The notes beneath the pieces were generated by a model. The model did not search any database, was not told where the DNA came from, and saw only the letters and a list, made by a program, of their open reading frames with translations. A DNA stretch of 64,000 nucleotides from Protula sp. h YS-2021 (lineage: Eukaryota; Annelida; Polychaeta; Sabellida; Serpulidae): assembly GCA_949752745.1 (NCBI GenBank), contig OX457024.1:110102219-110166218 (forward strand), written 5' to 3'. Numbering within the stretch: position 1 is the stretch's first letter; each line of letters opens with the position of its first letter. The translations under genes and the position numbers were made by a program. This document shows positions 19,001 to 27,913 of this stretch, in pieces.

Positions 19001-21360
19001 AAGATTTGTTTTTGTTTCAGAAGAGCTTCTTTGTTTTTTACTATTTTATTTTGCAGAAGTGTGCTGTATACATGTGGTCTTTTTTCCGGGCTAAAATAAC
19101 ACGTTTCCGCTTCCAAGACGTTTCCAATGTCTGTCTTTATACTGCACCTCAAAGTGCCTGAAAAAAAGGGAAAAACTTGTGCCTTATTATTTTTGACTAT
19201 TATCAGTTTTAGATTTAAATGTGCTGCGGGGTGACTATGCTGTCGGTTCTGTGCTTAGTCCAGGTACATGGCTGTAGTCAAGCTGTTCAATGTAGTCCAA
19301 GCGTTAGTCAGTGCGTTTCAGTTTTTTTTTCTTGTCGTTTCAAAACTGTGATAGTTACGGCATGTCCTGCAGTTCTGATCCTGTAATTCAGTGATGTTGA
19401 TAGCTGGTGCTCAATTTCCAACTTGTGAAAAAACAAAGAAGAGAAGTTTCCCCCCCCCCCTCCACCATCACCAAACCCCCTCTCTCCCCCCCCCCCCCCC
19501 TCTCCCACTATCCCCCCATGAAGGGTGGCACTTTTCTGCCATTTTTTAATGTCTGTAGATATAAATGTAATCCGGATGAACAAATGAAATACTTTTCATT
19601 TTATGGTTAGAGAGGAAGAGGGGGGTGGAGGGAGGGGGTGGGTGGGCTATTTGAGGTGGGGCCATATAACAGCTAACATTTAAAAGTCGTCACTCGCAAC
19701 AATTGCCATTTTTTAAGTCGTATCAAGGCCGGTGTTTGTTTTATAACATTCAGTTACTCTCCCCGAATAACCGGTTTGCCGCATCGAGCACCGGCTATGC
19801 CGTCACTCCACCTCAGATGTTTCACGTGATCGCATGGTAATCAGAGAATGTTCAGTCACGTGTACCCATGGCGTCACAGTCTGTTGGTAGATATCCAGGC
19901 ACGCTCAGTCAGAGAATGTTCAGTCACGTGTACGCATGACGTCACAGTCTGTTGGTAGATATCCAGGCACGCTCAATCAGAGAATGTTCAGTCACGTGTG
20001 CCCATGACGTCACAGTCTGTTGGTAGATATCCAGGCACGCTCAATCAGAGAATGTTCAGTCACGTGTGCCCATGACGTCACAGTCTGTTGGTAGATATCC
20101 AGGCACGCTTAATCAGAGAATGTTCAGTCTCGTGTGCCCATGACGTCACAGTCTGTTGGTAGATATCCAGGCACGATCAATCAGGAACAATGTTATTAGT
20201 AATGCATGTAGTACCTTTGCATGATCTTAGAATGGTCTGTAAATGCTTATTTTTTAAGGTAATTGATGACGTAATGGATATTTGTTTTGTGTCACCAAGC
20301 ATCTGCAGTATTAAAAGATCTATAGCAGTTTATGCTGTCAATTTAAAATAAAACAATGCTGTCAGTTTAAAAAGTCTCCAGTGGCATAAACTGAGCGATA
20401 TAATTTCACGTGGGGGCACTCATTGTGGAGTGCACCGGGCGCTTTTGTTAGCTGCATGACCGCAGTGGGTAGTGTGTTACGATTTACTCTGACCGAGTGA
20501 CATGTTGACATTATTTTACTTTTTTTTTTCTTTTTTTTTGTTTGTTTGTTTGTTTGTTTTTTTTTTGTTGTTGTTGTTGTTGTTTGCTTGCTTGCGTTTC
20601 ATATTTGTCATTTTGTTCCTTGCTAATTATTTAAACTGAATAACTTATTGCTGAATTGTTGCGTGTTGCGCCGTTTTACTGATCAATACTTTTGAGCTTC
20701 GTTTCGATGTCCAGAGGTATTGACCCCGATCAGTGACATCAGACATGTACTTTTATTGTCTTTATATAAGAGGACAGATGAAATCGGTTAATCGGTTAGC
20801 GGTGACTGGCTGCAATTGCTGCAAAAATTGCTGCAAAAATTCTGTGTCCTCTTTTCACATTCATTAAGAGCCGTGTTATCACATATACGATTTACACCCA
20901 TTATAGCCCTTTGGCAAATTGGGCTATGCAGTTAACTGCGATTGGGAATATCACTCTTGAATTTATTTATGTTTTGGAAAAAAAAAAAAACGTGGATAGA
21001 ATTGAGTCACATTGGATCTTATTTATGTTTGAAAATAGCCGCAGTTGGTTATAATTGAGTCGCCATAACTGAATGACCTTGAACTTGATTTTTTTTCTCA
21101 CAGCTGTGGAAAAGGAGCGGGAGATCTTACAGGCGCTAGAGGCGGACGGAAGTGACGTCACGAGGGCACCGCCGCCCTCGCAGCCGCTGCAGAACCTGCT
21201 AGCAGGCCTGGGCGGCCGAAAGTCCCCGGCCAGGGCACCGCTGAGCGACGATGCGCGTCGCTTCCTCGCCCGTCTGCCCGACCTGTCCTTCATGGGCGCT
21301 ACGGTGCTCATGTTCCCGCTCAAGGGAGGTGACGTCACGGAGCAGGCAGGGGAGTCGTAG
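5443..21360 (+). CDS. AFTPH: Aftiphilin, clathrin/AP-1 accessory protein (nine coding exons)
   Basis: Aftiphilin works with p200 and gamma-synergin in AP-1/clathrin trafficking at the trans-Golgi network and endosomes. Join 5443-7050, 7733-7976, 11668-11807, 12395-12570, 13369-13504, 14305-14460, 15020-15077, 18019-18096 and 21104-21360: 2853 nt, 950 residues, all phases compatible. The length is close to the vertebrate protein (about 930). The N-terminus has SSSPPPMDN then acidic-phenylalanine motifs (GFGDF 26-30, GFDDF 43-47, GFTDF 526-530, NFGDF 648-652), the known binding type for gamma-ear/GAE domains. Four WxxF motifs (W555, W583, W601, W621) fit alpha-ear binding. The conserved C-terminal half keeps ECFP (676-679), LKYQWSQSQ (744-752), VDTRNM (763-768), VPIFAAGLGVLEP (777-789), WSDSGLTNPLD (829-839) and LPDLSFMGATVLMFP (923-937), which match vertebrate aftiphilin in order. 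The start at 5443 is chosen because it follows the acceptor and aligns with the family N-terminus; M7 is an alternative. The middle of exon 1 is acidic, Ser/Asp-rich and probably disordered. Confidence 0.92.
7051..7732 (+). other. Aftiphilin intron 1
   Basis: AT-rich. It contains an AT dinucleotide microsatellite at about 7425-7477 and no other recognisable feature. Confidence 0.6.
7733..7976 (+). CDS. AFTPH: Aftiphilin exon 2 (residues 537-617), WxxF-motif exon
   Basis: Encodes DDDWSAFD, GGWAAFG and GDWAAFSG, three WxxF motifs in an acidic/Gly context as in the vertebrate protein. Acceptor GTAG (7729-7732 region); donor CCAG/GTATGT is near consensus. It ends after the first base of a codon, completed by AC at the start of exon 3. 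The donor itself is the seed of the 32-bp minisatellite that follows. Confidence 0.87.
7989..9836 (+). repeat. 32-bp minisatellite in intron 2, left block (~57 copies)
   Basis: Unit of the form CAGGTGTGTGGTCAGGTATG plus GGGGTGCRCTNT, starting 13 bp beyond the exon 2 donor and clearly related to it (CCAGGTATGTGTG ... TTCAGGTGTGTGGTCAGG). Variants alternate TCGTCAGG/TGGTCAGG and TATGGGG/TTTGGGG, and some blocks of several units recur, hinting at higher-order expansion. The unit has no stop in any plus frame, so long spurious ORFs run through it. Confidence 0.93.
9837..10880. mobile_element. Foldback element (~1.04 kb) inserted in the minisatellite
   Basis: Arms of about 450 bp are inverted copies of each other. 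The left arm begins with GACGTTCCGTACCTTTTCC and the right arm ends with GGTACGGAACGTCC; matching inner blocks include GTTTTATTCAGT/ACTGAATAAAAC around a ~150-bp centre (10290-10440). TGGCCAGG flanks both sides (9829-9836, 10881-10888) and could be an 8-bp target duplication, though it also occurs inside the minisatellite unit. No coding capacity seen. Confidence 0.78.
10882..11600 (+). repeat. 32-bp minisatellite in intron 2, right block (~22 copies)
   Basis: Same unit as 7989-9836, but the sub-variant TGTGGCCAGG predominates where the left block has TGTGGTCAGG. The two blocks were one array before the foldback insertion; their different variant make-up shows either local homogenisation after the split or a pre-existing gradient. 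Confidence 0.92.
11668..11807 (+). CDS. AFTPH: Aftiphilin exon 3 (residues 618-664)
   Basis: Reads DDDWDAFADV then QEDNFGDFETHD: the fourth WxxF motif and another acidic-Phe motif. Acceptor TTGGCAG; donor GTG/GTGAGA. The first two bases complete the split codon from exon 2, and the exon ends in phase 0. Confidence 0.88.
11842..12126 (-). mobile_element. HINE/pearl-like element in intron 3
   Basis: A left hairpin (CCCCCCGC...GCGGGGGG) is followed by CTATAGG, then TCCGTCCGTCCGTC. The right side holds GCGGGGGACT, inverted to the left end AGTCCCCCCGC. Read from the minus strand this is subterminal inverted repeat, body, ACGG-type microsatellite, 3' hairpin, A-rich flank. A poly-T tract follows at 12138-12194. 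Confidence 0.6.
12395..12570 (+). CDS. AFTPH: Aftiphilin exon 4 (residues 665-722)
   Basis: The open frame from acceptor TTCCAG to donor AGAG/GTAGCT reads PKGKSLGGVLLECFPAHST. ECFP aligns with the EACFP segment of vertebrate aftiphilin. Phase-0 start, ends AG. The rest of the exon is weakly conserved, so this is the least certain exon; its phase fit on both sides is the main support. An antisense ORF here is taken as a shadow. Confidence 0.72.
12592..12888 (-). mobile_element. HINE/pearl-like element in intron 4
   Basis: Starts TATTCCCCACAGGGGGAATA (hairpin), then GACCGCGTGTCGGTCTGTC and ATGAAACTTGGTATG. The right end has TTGTGGGGAATATG, inverted to the left end, and finishes GCTCTAGTT. The element at 60599-60904 is a close relative over the full length. 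Confidence 0.7.
13369..13504 (+). CDS. AFTPH: Aftiphilin exon 5 (residues 723-768)
   Basis: Encodes IDKNVWNNLKDMENTVALKY then QWSQSQSSQALLRAI and NVDTRNM, matching the vertebrate block around LRYQW and IDTRN. Two acceptors nine bases apart (AG at 13367-13368 and 13376-13377) are both in frame and would add or drop three residues (VIS). The donor ATG/GTAAGC is strong and is copied four more times downstream. Confidence 0.92.
13566..14119 (+). repeat. Tandem copies of the 3' half of exon 5 with its donor
   Basis: After native exon 5 (matching part from 13426), copies begin near 13566, 13708, 13838 and 13968, with a stub at 14113. Each has 79 bp of exon sequence, GTAAGC (13645, 13787, 13917, 14047) and about 55-65 bp of G-rich intron. 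Spacing is 130-145 bp and not a multiple of three. Among the copies I see six coding differences from native exon 5, five of them synonymous. Each copy is preceded by GAAG but by a purine tract, not a pyrimidine tract. Confidence 0.9.
14264..14302 (+). repeat. ATT trinucleotide microsatellite at the exon 6 acceptor
   Basis: Imperfect (ATT)n running directly into TTTTAG, so the repeat supplies the pyrimidine-rich part of the acceptor for exon 6. Confidence 0.85.
14305..14460 (+). CDS. AFTPH: Aftiphilin exon 6 (residues 769-820)
   Basis: LVGHKKPVVPIFAAGLGVLE aligns with the best-conserved aftiphilin block (VPMYAAGLGMLEPT in vertebrates), part of the region annotated as clathrin-binding. I end it at CAGCAG/GTATAG (14460) because this keeps phase 0 with exon 7. 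The nearby CCAG/GTAACA at 14446 would shift the frame. Confidence 0.88.
14461..15019 (+). other. Aftiphilin intron 6
   Basis: AT-rich; nothing recognisable beyond short A/T runs. Acceptor TTTTGTGTAG. Confidence 0.6.
15020..15077 (+). CDS. AFTPH: Aftiphilin exon 7 (residues 821-839)
   Basis: A 58-bp exon reading EIPPVDFNWSDSGLTNPLD, nearly identical to the vertebrate PPVQFDWSSSGLTNPLDG segment. Donor GATG/GTACGT. It ends after the first base of codon 840. Confidence 0.93.
16735..16975. repeat. C/G-rich inverted repeat (foldback)
   Basis: The left arm (16735-16820) has repeated GATTACCCCCC and GGCC(G/T)TTACCCCC. The right arm (16860-16975) has the complements (GGGGGTAATGGCCGGGGG, GGTAATCACC). 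The AT-rich spacer is about 40 bp. No target duplication was resolved. Confidence 0.7.
17010..17240. mobile_element. MITE-like element with GTATTCACA ends
   Basis: The left end, GGCCGTATTCACAAAAGTTA then ACTGTGCAGTT, is inverted at the right as CAGTTAACTGTGCAGTCAAC then TTGTGTGAATAC. About 230 bp, no ORF. A related minimal version lies at 60450-60516. Confidence 0.65.
17615..17812 (-). repeat. 42-bp minisatellite (GTAGAGGTTGGCTGTTGG unit) plus conserved flank
   Basis: Three units of CCGTAGAGGTTGGCTGTTGG followed by ATAACAACAGACC. They are preceded by a flank (GAGTACTGTTTTCGCG ... CCCCAGTGGATCTGCAGA) that reappears in the other orientation at 35265-35385. The unit alone recurs at 24641-24735, so this is a dispersed family, not a single local array. 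Confidence 0.75.
18019..18096 (+). CDS. AFTPH: Aftiphilin exon 8 (residues 841-865)
   Basis: Reads NIAPLDLDFFTTRLPSYQS, matching the family segment after NPLD (in vertebrates DPELYELTTSKL). Acceptor GCGCACAG. Of two overlapping donors only TTAG/GTGGGT (18096) keeps the frame into exon 9; GG/GTGAGT four bases later does not. Confidence 0.85.
   Translation, partial: LTLHRWISISLRRGYRRTKVHVHLH
18097..19840 (+). other. Aftiphilin intron 8, first part
   Basis: No gene or element recognised. It has T-rich stretches (18250-18303), and C/T and poly-C tracts at 19450-19515. Confidence 0.5.
19841..20185 (+). repeat. 68-bp tandem repeat with CRE and E-box palindromes (5 copies)
   Basis: Copies start at 19841, 19909, 19977, 20045 and 20113, exactly 68 bp apart. 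Each has TCAGAGAATGTTCAGTCACG, then GTGTRCSCATGACGTCACAG, then CTGTTGGTAGATATCCAGGC. Copies 1-4 carry the E-box palindrome CACGTG; copies 2-5 carry the full CRE palindrome TGACGTCA (copy 1 has GGCGTCA). The repeat lies about 900 bp upstream of the last aftiphilin exon. Confidence 0.93.
20186..21103 (+). other. Aftiphilin intron 8, last part
   Basis: Contains poly-T and TTTG/TTG microsatellites (20518-20584). The acceptor before exon 9 is a strong pyrimidine tract ending TTCTCACAG. Nothing else recognised. Confidence 0.55.
21104..21360 (+). CDS. AFTPH: Aftiphilin last exon (residues 866-950)
   Basis: Carries the conserved C-terminal signature RLPDLSFMGATVLMFPLKGG, close to vertebrate GLPDLTFMHAKVLMFP, then a short tail and TAG at 21358-21360. 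The upstream part (AVEKEREILQALEADGSD) is predicted helical. GC-rich, with two GACGTCA motifs in coding sequence. Confidence 0.94.
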
Positions 21361-21725
21361 CGCGTGGGGTTGGGGGGGGGGGTGAGCGAGAGGCGCTGGG
21401 GAGGGGGGTGGGGGCGAGGAGCAGGGGCATCTACAAGGACAGTGTCATCAGGAACGCCCACGAAGAAGTAACGTCAAACGAACTTGCGGGGATTGTGGTG
21501 TCGAAAACACCTGCGGGGAACAGTGACGTCACAGGCATTTGCGGGGACAACGTCACCAGAGTGACCCTGTGAGAACAATGGCGTCAGAATCACCTCCCGT
21601 AACAGTGACGTCATTGGTAGCCTTGTCTGTTACAGTAGGCATAATTTGTCAATTAGTTAGTTCAGTGCTCTGCGCATTTATTTAATTGCCAAAAAAAATA
21701 AATAAATAAATAAATATAAAAATAG
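21361..21725 (+). promoter_or_regulatory. AFTPH: Probable aftiphilin 3' UTR with AATAAA cluster
   Basis: Follows the stop codon. Overlapping AATAAA hexamers at about 21695-21715 are plausible polyadenylation signals. GTGACGTCA is repeated several times (21330, 21524, 21605). Confidence 0.5.
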
Positions 21726-21841
21726 ATAGAAAAAAAAATTCCAAGCATCTGTGTACGTAACATCCAAGGCTTACGAGTACTTCATTCTTTTAATATATCA
21801 AAGCGTCATGTTTAGTTTCCCATGTGTAGTTGTTACCTTAT

Positions 21842-21920
21842 TGTAGTTATTACCCCTGTGCAGTTATTACCCTTGTGCAGTTATTACCCTTGTGTAGTTA
21901 TTACCCTTGTGTAGTGACCT
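21842..21920 (+). repeat. 20-bp minisatellite GCAGTTATTACCCTTGTGTA
   Basis: Four to five tandem near-identical units of TAGTTATTACCCTTGTG. Confidence 0.85.
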
Positions 21921-23110
21921 GATTTAACCTGCAACACTGAAAGTGACAAGGGTTTACCATGCGCCATCTGTGATTACGTCAGGCGAAACAACGGTGGATT
22001 GATCTCGCGAAAAAAAAAGAAAATATGCTCACAATGCCCGCCATTCGCTATTCAGTGCACGCATACCCCCCCCCCCCCCCGCCCCCGTCTTCCACCCCAA
22101 CCCCCTTCCCATCCCCCGCTCCTCCCTTCACCTCAGGGGTGGGGTGGATGGTTTAGGAATGCTTTTTGCGTATTTTCATTCGAATAACTTTTGCAAGCTT
22201 CTAATAAATTATAAAGCTATGCCAGTGTAGCTTCATGCTCTAAGTGAACCTCAAAATAATTCTCGTCTGCTGGAAAAATTTTGGAGGGATTTTGGAACGG
22301 ATTATAGAATAATCGAGCTGGTAAATTTATGGGTGGCAGATGAGACATTCCTGGAAGAGCTTGAAAAGGTGGAAAGGGACAAGATCTTTTTTTTGTGTGT
22401 GTGTGTGTGTGTGTTTTCCTTTCAAGAATCTTTTAGCGTAGATATTCTGTAGATATTCTGTAGATATTTTGTATGCTGTTGAGATATGAGTGATATACAC
22501 AGGAGAGTCATCGTGATAACAATAAGGAACCTGGGCGGGGGGGGGGGGAGGGGCGGGAGGAGGTGGAGGGATTCTGGAACGGTCCCGTTTGTGATTTGTT
22601 TGTATTATTACGCCTATTTGTTTACACCTATTTGTTTACGCCCATGAACTAGACTGGGTTATTTACTGAGACCATGAGAAAATGCTGTGGTCGCTTAGAA
22701 CATATCAGAGAACTTGTCTAACTGCCAAAGACACCGCCAACGGTCAAGCTGGTGGACCATTGCAAGAGGGAGGGGGCGAGGGGTGGTGGGTGGTTGCTTC
22801 GTAGAAATCAATAAATATAATATTAAGAATATGGAATACTCTATTTGCACCGCAGGAATAAGCAGAGATACATTTCTTTGTGTGCAAAAGGGTTCGTAAT
22901 AATACTAGATGCAAAGTTCCATTGTTGTGGTGCGAATAGCCATTATGTCGCTGATTGGCTGTCTGGCCCGCTAAATTCTGTCGCTGCTTTGCGTCTGTAG
23001 AAAAGCTTCTGCTAGTCATTATGTGTGGTTATACAGGGGAGTGTAGTCATCATGTGTGGTTATACAGGGGAGTGTGTGCTTTATATATATATATGCCGGG
23101 GTGGTATGGT
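21921..23110. other. Intergenic, no gene seen
   Basis: Holds poly-C (22067-22083), TG dinucleotide (22395-22415) and poly-G (22537-22552) tracts, and a doubled CCTATTTGTTTAC (22610-22640). The GTAGTCATCATGTGTGGTTA segment is doubled near 23010-23065. Confidence 0.5.
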
Positions 23111-23117
23111 ACTGTTC

Positions 23118-23830
23118 CAGTGTAGAGACGCTTTGTTGGTATGTGGACTTCGAAATGTGAAGCCGTTTTGTTGGCATGTGGACTTCGAAAGGTGAAGCCG
23201 CTCTGTTGGAATGTGGACTTTGAAATGTGAAGCCGCTTTGTTGGTATGTGGACTTCGAAATGTGAAGCCGCTTTGTTGGTATGTGGACTTTGAAATGTGA
23301 CGACGCTTTGTTGGTATGTGGATTTCGAAATGTGAAGCCGCTTTGTTGGTATGTGGACTTCGAAATGTGAAGCCGCTTTGTTGGTATGTGGACTTTGAAA
23401 TGTGACGACGCTTTGTTGGTATGTGGATTTCGAAATGTGAAGCCGCTTTGTTGGTATGTGGACTTCGAAATGTGAAGCCGCTTTGTTGGTATGTGGACTT
23501 TGAAATGTGACGACGCTTTGTTGGTATGTGGATTTCGAAATGTGAAGCCGCTTTGTTGGTATGTGGACTTCGAAATGTGAAGCCGCTTTGTTGGTATGTG
23601 GACTTTGAAATGTGAAGCCGCTTTGTTGGTATGTGGACTTTGAAATGTGACGACGCTTTGTTGGTATGTGGACTTTGAAATGTGAAGACGCTTTGTTGGT
23701 ATGTGGACTTTGAAATGTGAAGCCGCTTTGTTGGTATGTGGACTTTGAAATGTGAAGCCGCTTTGTTGGTATGTGGACTTTGAAATGTGAAGTCGCTTTG
23801 TTGTTATGTGGACTTTGAAATGTGAAGACA
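23118..23830 (-). repeat. 35-bp minisatellite (~20 copies), diverging to 24180
   Basis: Unit GTGAAGCCGCTTTGTTGGTA plus TGTGGACTTTGAAAT, 35 bp. Variants (GACGACGCT, GATTTCG, GACTTCG) recur as a 105-bp higher-order block of three units. Because 35 is not a multiple of three and no unit frame has a minus-strand stop, two overlapping minus-strand ORFs of over 280 codons result; they are a by-product. From 23830 to about 24180 more diverged TGTGGACTTTG/TGTGGAAT units continue. Confidence 0.92.
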
Positions 23831-24640
23831 ATGTGGTTGCATGTGGACTTTGGGAAATGGAGAAGCGCTGTTTGTATCTGGTTTGTATGTGCAAAACACA
23901 CTTTGCATGTGGAATTTGAAATACGAGCCGCTTTGGTTGGATGTGGACAATATATTAAGACACTTCGCGTGGACTTGAAAATGCGGAGACAGTGTATTCA
24001 TATGTGGACTTTGTATGGCTAGGTGTTTTGTGTTATTTTGAATCTTATTGCGTATTATATGGCATGTTATAGATTTATCATGTGGAATGTGGAATCTTTA
24101 CTTGTGGAATGTGACATGTGGAATCTTTGCGTGTGGAATGTGTATTTGGAGGCGTCTCATATGTGGACTATGTTGCCTATTGTACAGAAGAATACCCTAT
24201 GTTTGTGTAGAAAAGAAAATCGCTTGAAAGCGACACGTCGTGTTCACTTTTCTCTTCTCCCGTTTGTCCAGTGTGCGGAAGAATTTGGCATTCCAGGTGC
24301 GCGAGAGAGAAAAAAAGGTGTGTGTCTCGGGGGTTTCTTGCCGGGGTTCACACACCCCATGTGATGGTGGGCAGCTGCAATATACGAGCGCCTTTCGCCA
24401 CCATGCTGTTGTATATGCATACGTTGTGGCACAGGAGCGTTGTAAGACAACATCTGACTTCATGGGGAGAGGGGGAGGGGAGCAGGTGGTAGAAAGGACA
24501 CAATCTGTTATGTATAAAAAAAAAACAAAGCAGAGGAATATTTAAAAAGTAGTTCTGGTCACTCAATAACAGTACTGTATGCCGGGAATCCTGTACAGGG
24601 TCTGCGGAACTAAGTGGTGTGATTCACAATGAACAGAACT

Positions 24641-24735
24641 ACCGTAGAGGTTGGCTGTGAGGGCAACAACGCCGTAGAGGTTTGCTGTTAGGGCAACAAC
24701 GCCGCAGGGGTTGGCTATTGGGCAACAACAATAAT
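24641..24735 (+). repeat. GTAGAGGTTGGCTGT minisatellite, three units
   Basis: Three ~33-bp units CCGTAGAGGTTGGCTGT...GGCAACAACG, the same core as 17695-17800. Confidence 0.8.
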
Positions 24736-26275
24736 AGCGCAATAAAGAATGTAGAGAGCGGTTAGATTAGCTTAACATCTTCATTTGCTACTTTCGAATT
24801 GTTGCTTTGCTTTCTTCAGTAACCTTGTAGCTATAGTGACGTTAATATTGTTCCATTATCACTCCACTTCCCGTGGAAGCTGTTCAGTGATCAGCAATTG
24901 AAGATCAATCATGTATTTCGGTCTTTTATCGATTTTGGTGGTTGGAGGGGGGGGGGGTAGTGTCGAATGTGGCTTGCCAGAGTCCTAGAAGTCCTAAAAC
25001 TTTAAAAAAAAAAAAACACGGAAACGGGTGCAGTCCTGGTGACAGGGAGAAAATTCGTGTGTGCTTCAGAAACTTCAGACATTCCTTTTATGTTTCAAAA
25101 TGACCCTTGATTGCAATTCAGTCCATGATCATTTCACATTTTATAATTGTCCTGGAGTCGATTAACTAACTGAATTTGTGTATTCAAAACCCCTCAGTCG
25201 ACACCTGATTCTGGTGTTGGTCAGTCGTACAGGTCTGGGAGATTGAACTCGGTTACATCACAGGCGGCGGTAGATCTGTGACAGCTGTTTGGATTGGCAG
25301 CTGTTTTTGTCAGCTGGGACTAGTGCTGTTCCGGTAAATTCTTGAATAATAGCTTGCTTTTTGAGAGGCATGACCTTTGGGTTGATACCAGATAAGGCCT
25401 TAACCTTTGCCCTTTTGTTTTGGCTGTGCTAGCTGCTGCTAGTGTTTGCAGCTGCTGTTTCAGCTGCTGTCGGCCAGCTTGCTTTCCTCGCTACCCATTT
25501 CGTGCGTTATATTGTATAGGGGATTGTTTATGTGTCTGTATAGACTGTGTGTAAACACTCAACGATATTGTATGATGTGTAAAAATCAAAGCAAAAATAT
25601 CTATTTGTTAATAATTTTGTTAAACTCAAATAAATTACTTGTGGTCACTTAGTATTTTATTAAGTTTAATGGACGTAGCTATTTAAAACGAACTATCCCA
25701 TCCCCGATGCAACCCCATGCAAACAACCTCCCCCCCCCCCCCCCCCCCCTTCCCCGAACTACACATAAAATGCGCTACTTCTTTTTCTGTAAACAGGTGC
25801 CTAATTTTTCACACAACACTTTTTTCACATAGTTTGGTCTGACTGTGATGCTTTATTTTTGTCCGAAGTGCGAAATTTACGCTCGGAAAGTTTCATATTC
25901 TCCCGCCAGAGGTCTCACATGTGCATAAGCCTCGTTCTTTATATTTACCCTTTACATTCCATCTACATTTCTGAATCGATTGAAATAGTAATGGTCATTA
26001 AATATTTCGTCTAAAATATTAAAATTAGCTATATGTAAGTTACCAAACGGACATTCAATATCGTAACATCGAGATTTTGATGGAGGGGGGGGGGGGGGTG
26101 GGGGGGAGGGGGTTTCTCGTTTGCACGGAAAGTAGGGCAGTGAAAAATGAAAAAGAAGAATCCTGAAAAGAAGAATCCACTCGTGCTTCTCGTCGATGTC
26201 AACCAATCAGAGCACGATTTAAAGTCGGTCAGGTCAAGAGTTTCCCAACTAATCTAGGTCATTCGGGATCACATT
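24736..26275. other. Intergenic, no gene seen
   Basis: Low-complexity tracts only: poly-G 24946-24956, poly-A 25002-25015, poly-C 25731-25749, and G-rich 26083-26112. No ORF with family resemblance. Confidence 0.5.
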
Positions 26276-27822
26276 ATCCCCCGTGTAACGGAGGGATATA
26301 GTTCTGAACTTGTCCGTCTGTCTGTACGCACTTTTGTTCGCGCGATATCTCTCTGATGCATTTTATATTGTAGGCATAAAAATCTGTGAAAATGAGGAAC
26401 TTTGCTTCTAAACGTAACTTTTTCATAATTTTAATACACAAAAACGATATTTACACAATTTAACCAAAAAAAAAATTAAAATTCCACCATTTCGGCATTT
26501 TTTGTCATTTGCGAAAAAAAAAACTCCAGGTAGAGAAGCACCCAAGAAACAAGATTACAATTTTATTTGAAAAAGACGGAGAGAAATGAATGGTTTGACA
26601 ATTCAGCTATTTACTACCGTTTATTCCAGTTTTTGCCAAACTTCAAAGTTCCGCCATTCCGGCAGTTTTTAGCGAACCGCGAAAAAAATAACAGTATCGT
26701 AGGCGAAACCCTGGGGAACATCCCTACGTAACATCTAAACGATTGGAGTAAAACTGTTGGAGGAGTAGCATTTTAAAAATGGGTCAAAACGAGCACAAAA
26801 AGTGCCGCCATTTTGTCAGTTTTTCGTCGATCGTCAAAAGAAGTAACAGCCAGGTGGGGGACTACCCAGGGAACATTTCTGCGTAATATCAAAACGATTG
26901 GAGCAAAACTATAGGAGAAGTAGCATTTTAAAGAAAACGTTTAACATACGCACATACATTCACACCCCCTATAGTGATACGACTAACCCAGGCCGACAAA
27001 GTCGGCTGGGTTAAAAAGACCACCAATTGTAGATGTGCAGCGTCAGGTTATTTTTTAAAAAAGTTGAAAAAAAGGAAGAATTGGTGCAAGGTTGAAAAAT
27101 ATGCTGTTGTGAACTTTTCTTTAGACAAAATGTAGCAGGTTTTTTAAAGGGAAATGCGGGTATTTCACCTACAATTAACATTTCCTTCATACTTTCACAG
27201 TTTAATGCTTCGAGGGTATACATTCAAAAATTGAAAAGAAAGGGGAGGGGGGTCACCGATGTTACAAGAGAATAAAGACACTGAAAGGTCGTATACTATT
27301 ACTACAGAAACCATTGGGAAGACCCAGAAATTTCAATCAAAATGCAAAATTCACACATTATCACAATTGACAATTGCCTCATTTTTCCCCTGTTTGAAGA
27401 ACACGTCATACGAAATATTTTAAGCAAATAAAAATATATGTCACCGTATCAATAGAGAATTATACAATCTTTTTGACAAAATCCCATTGACTCGATGGAC
27501 AATTTTGAAAACATTGTAATAGGTTTTTATTTGACAACATATAAACACAGGCCCTTCTAGGAACAAAATCTCAATACAGACTATTTCTGGACACGACCAT
27601 ATTTTTCTTTGAAATGATTTTTTTGATCTAGACGCATTTAGTAGTTATTTATACTGTGTAAACATGGATTCAAACTCAGCGATATTCAATGTAATGCACA
27701 TTTCGGTCGCTAGATGGCGCAGAGATACCCGCATTCCCCTTTAATGTTTCCCAATGCACAGTCTTGTACTTTTCACTAAGAAGTCCTGTTACACGGGGGA
27801 TCCTGCCTCACCAAGGCTCTAG
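26276..27822 (-). mobile_element. HINE/pearl-like element, ~1.5 kb, with nested relative
   Basis: Left end ATCCCCCGTGTAAC inside a hairpin (CCCCCGTGTAACGGAGGG), then GATATAG and TTGTCCGTCTGTCTG. The right side has GTTACACGGGGGAT (27788-27801), a perfect 14-bp inverted match, then AAGGCTCTAG. Internal direct repeats of ~150 bp include AAAACGATTGGAGTAAAACT and GCGTAATATCAAAACGATTG. At 26965-27015 a second, oppositely oriented end (CTATAGTG ... AACCCAGGCCGACAAAGTCG) suggests a nested element. Same family as 45170-46551. Confidence 0.65.
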
Positions 27823-27913
27823 TTTTACAAAATTGCTGCAAGAAAACATACCCCATTCAAACGCTGCGACGGCATTTATGGGCACGTAACAGTCAGTTGA
27901 ATGTCGTAAATAA

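Noticed and set aside
23118..23830. Regular 35-bp repeats resembling a CRISPR array
   Set aside because: Units abut directly with no unique spacers, and the DNA is eukaryotic.
23019..23901. Minus-strand ORFs of 283 and 291 codons with HISKSTYQQSGF repeats
   Set aside because: By-product of the stop-free 35-bp minisatellite; no initiation context, no domain and no flanking exons.
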